Notes under the pieces: model-generated | What the model was told of the DNA's origin: nothing | The model's database searches: none | The model's input: the letters and a program-made list of their open reading frames with translations, nothing else | Shown here: in pieces, positions 6,083 through 6,427 of the stretch | Numbering within the stretch: the stretch's first letter is position 1 | Layout of the letters: every line of letters begins with the position of its first letter | Assembly (NCBI GenBank): GCA_002418005.1 | Contig: DIDF01000057.1 | Span: 1 to 6,427 of the forward strand | DNA: 6,427 nt | Source of the DNA: Lactobacillaceae bacterium UBA5807 | GTDB taxonomy: Bacteria > Bacillota > Bacilli > Lactobacillales > Lactobacillaceae | Reading direction: 5' to 3' | Translations under genes and position numbers: made by a program

Positions 6083-6235
6083 GTGGTTAAAGTGCGGAGA
6101 CCTTCCGAACGCAAACGCGCCGATCCCTTTCCTAAAACCTGGTTTGGCACCAAAGAGAATGGTACTGAAACTTGAAAGCGTGAATCCAGACTGATCCCTT
6201 GGTATTACAAGGTTCATTTCAATTAATTTAAACAT
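6083..6235 (-). other. GC-rich, structured, probably untranslated stretch before the minus-strand terminator
   Basis: By count, 60 of 120 bases at 6083-6202 are G or C (50%), well above the visibly AT-rich surroundings. Small inverted repeats are CGGA/TCCG (6095-6107), TTTGG/CCAAA (6143-6154) and CCTTG/CAAGG (6197-6212). The 8-mer GATCCCTT is repeated at 6122-6129 and 6193-6200. Open frames run through it on both strands, but none has a ribosome binding site or a recognisable product. The most economical view is a 3' untranslated region, or the 3' half of a non-coding RNA, ending at the terminator 6047-6081. I do not recognise an RNA family. Confidence 0.4.
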
Positions 6236-6427
6236 TTAGCTTGTTGTTAGAAGCGAAACTAATCGTTTCGGTAAAAATGTGAAGAACTGATTCATCATCT
6301 GAATAATTTGCGTTCTTCTTGCATAAAGTTCATGATTAATAATCGCTTTCAGCGAATTTAGAAGCCATACCAGTGCTTGTGACAACTCAATATCTGGCAT
6401 GGCTTCGTTCATTATAAAGAATAAATC
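6236..6427 (-). CDS. C-terminal end of an unidentified protein, runs off the right edge
   Basis: On the minus strand 63 codons are open from the window edge to a TAA at 6238-6236. The predicted segment is rich in Leu, Ile and Gln and looks like amphipathic helices, for example LSQALVWLLNSLKAI followed by a basic stretch (ELYARRTQ) and ending PKRLVSLLTTS. No start with a ribosome binding site is visible; a Met at 6412 lacks one, so a real gene would start outside the window. I do not recognise the family. In favour of a gene are the protein-like composition and the minus-strand terminator downstream. Against it is a strong 13-bp inverted repeat with a TATAAT just upstream, which would equally suit a non-coding RNA over the same bases. 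Confidence 0.45.
   Translation of the reverse strand, partial: DLFFIMNEAMPDIELSQALVWLLNSLKAIINHELYARRTQIIQMMNQFFTFLPKRLVSLLTTS
6361..6406 (-). repeat. 13-bp imperfect inverted repeat, possible RNA hairpin
   Basis: GAAGCCATACCAG (6361-6373) and CTGGCATGGCTTC (6394-6406) are inverted repeats with one mismatch around a 20-nt spacer. In minus-strand RNA the mismatch becomes a G-U pair, so all 13 positions pair. In + strand RNA it would be an A-C mismatch, which favours a minus-strand function. TATAAT on the minus strand (6416-6411) lies just upstream. Confidence 0.7.

Noticed and set aside
6083..6175. A 30-codon + strand frame from GTG 6083, Arg/Lys/Pro-rich
   Set aside because: No Shine-Dalgarno, atypical codons (CGG, CGC), and it lies in a region where several frames are open only because of higher GC.
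6041..6235. A 64-codon minus-strand frame starting ATG just after a TAA
   Set aside because: It runs through a perfect terminator hairpin and its T-tract and into the rlmH end, and it has no ribosome binding site. More likely untranslated sequence.

Overview
The window looks like a chromosomal segment of a low-GC Gram-positive bacterium, most likely a member of the Lactobacillaceae. The evidence is the gene order walK-walH-walI-walJ-htrA-rlmH (yycG-yycH-yycI-yycJ-htrA-rlmH), the AT-rich codon use, the strong AGGAGG-type ribosome binding sites and two TTG starts. I do not assign a genus.

Positions 1-3625 hold the distal part of the essential WalRK cell-wall operon, all on the + strand: the kinase end of WalK (cut by the window edge), the membrane-anchored modulators WalH and WalI, and the cytoplasmic metallo-beta-lactamase-fold protein WalJ. 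Gaps are very short (an 11-nt overlap, then 29 and 10 nt), as expected of one transcript. After 94 nt comes htrA (3720-4982), a membrane-anchored quality-control serine protease, closed by an intrinsic terminator at 4990-5023.

Positions 4983-5573 contain no gene but are the most remarkable part of the window. Six exact DnaA boxes (TTATCCACA, either strand) and three one-mismatch or relaxed-consensus boxes lie within 331 bp. Eight of the nine form four close pairs: two outer tandem pairs and two inner inverted pairs. A good extended -10 promoter (5339-5367) sits between the two inverted pairs and points at rlmH (5574-6053), whose mRNA would carry a leader of about 200 nt containing four of the paired boxes plus a relaxed one. 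One inverted pair would fold in RNA as a 10-bp stem with a GAAA loop. The locus could titrate DnaA (like datA or the Bacillus DnaA-box clusters), act as an origin element, or put rlmH under DnaA control.

Downstream of rlmH (6054-6427) a perfect 11-bp hairpin with its T-tract on the minus strand terminates something that enters from the right edge. That could be the tail of an unidentified minus-strand gene (6427-6236) with a structured, 50% GC 3' untranslated region, or a non-coding RNA of about 355 nt starting near 6404. The sequence alone does not decide between them.
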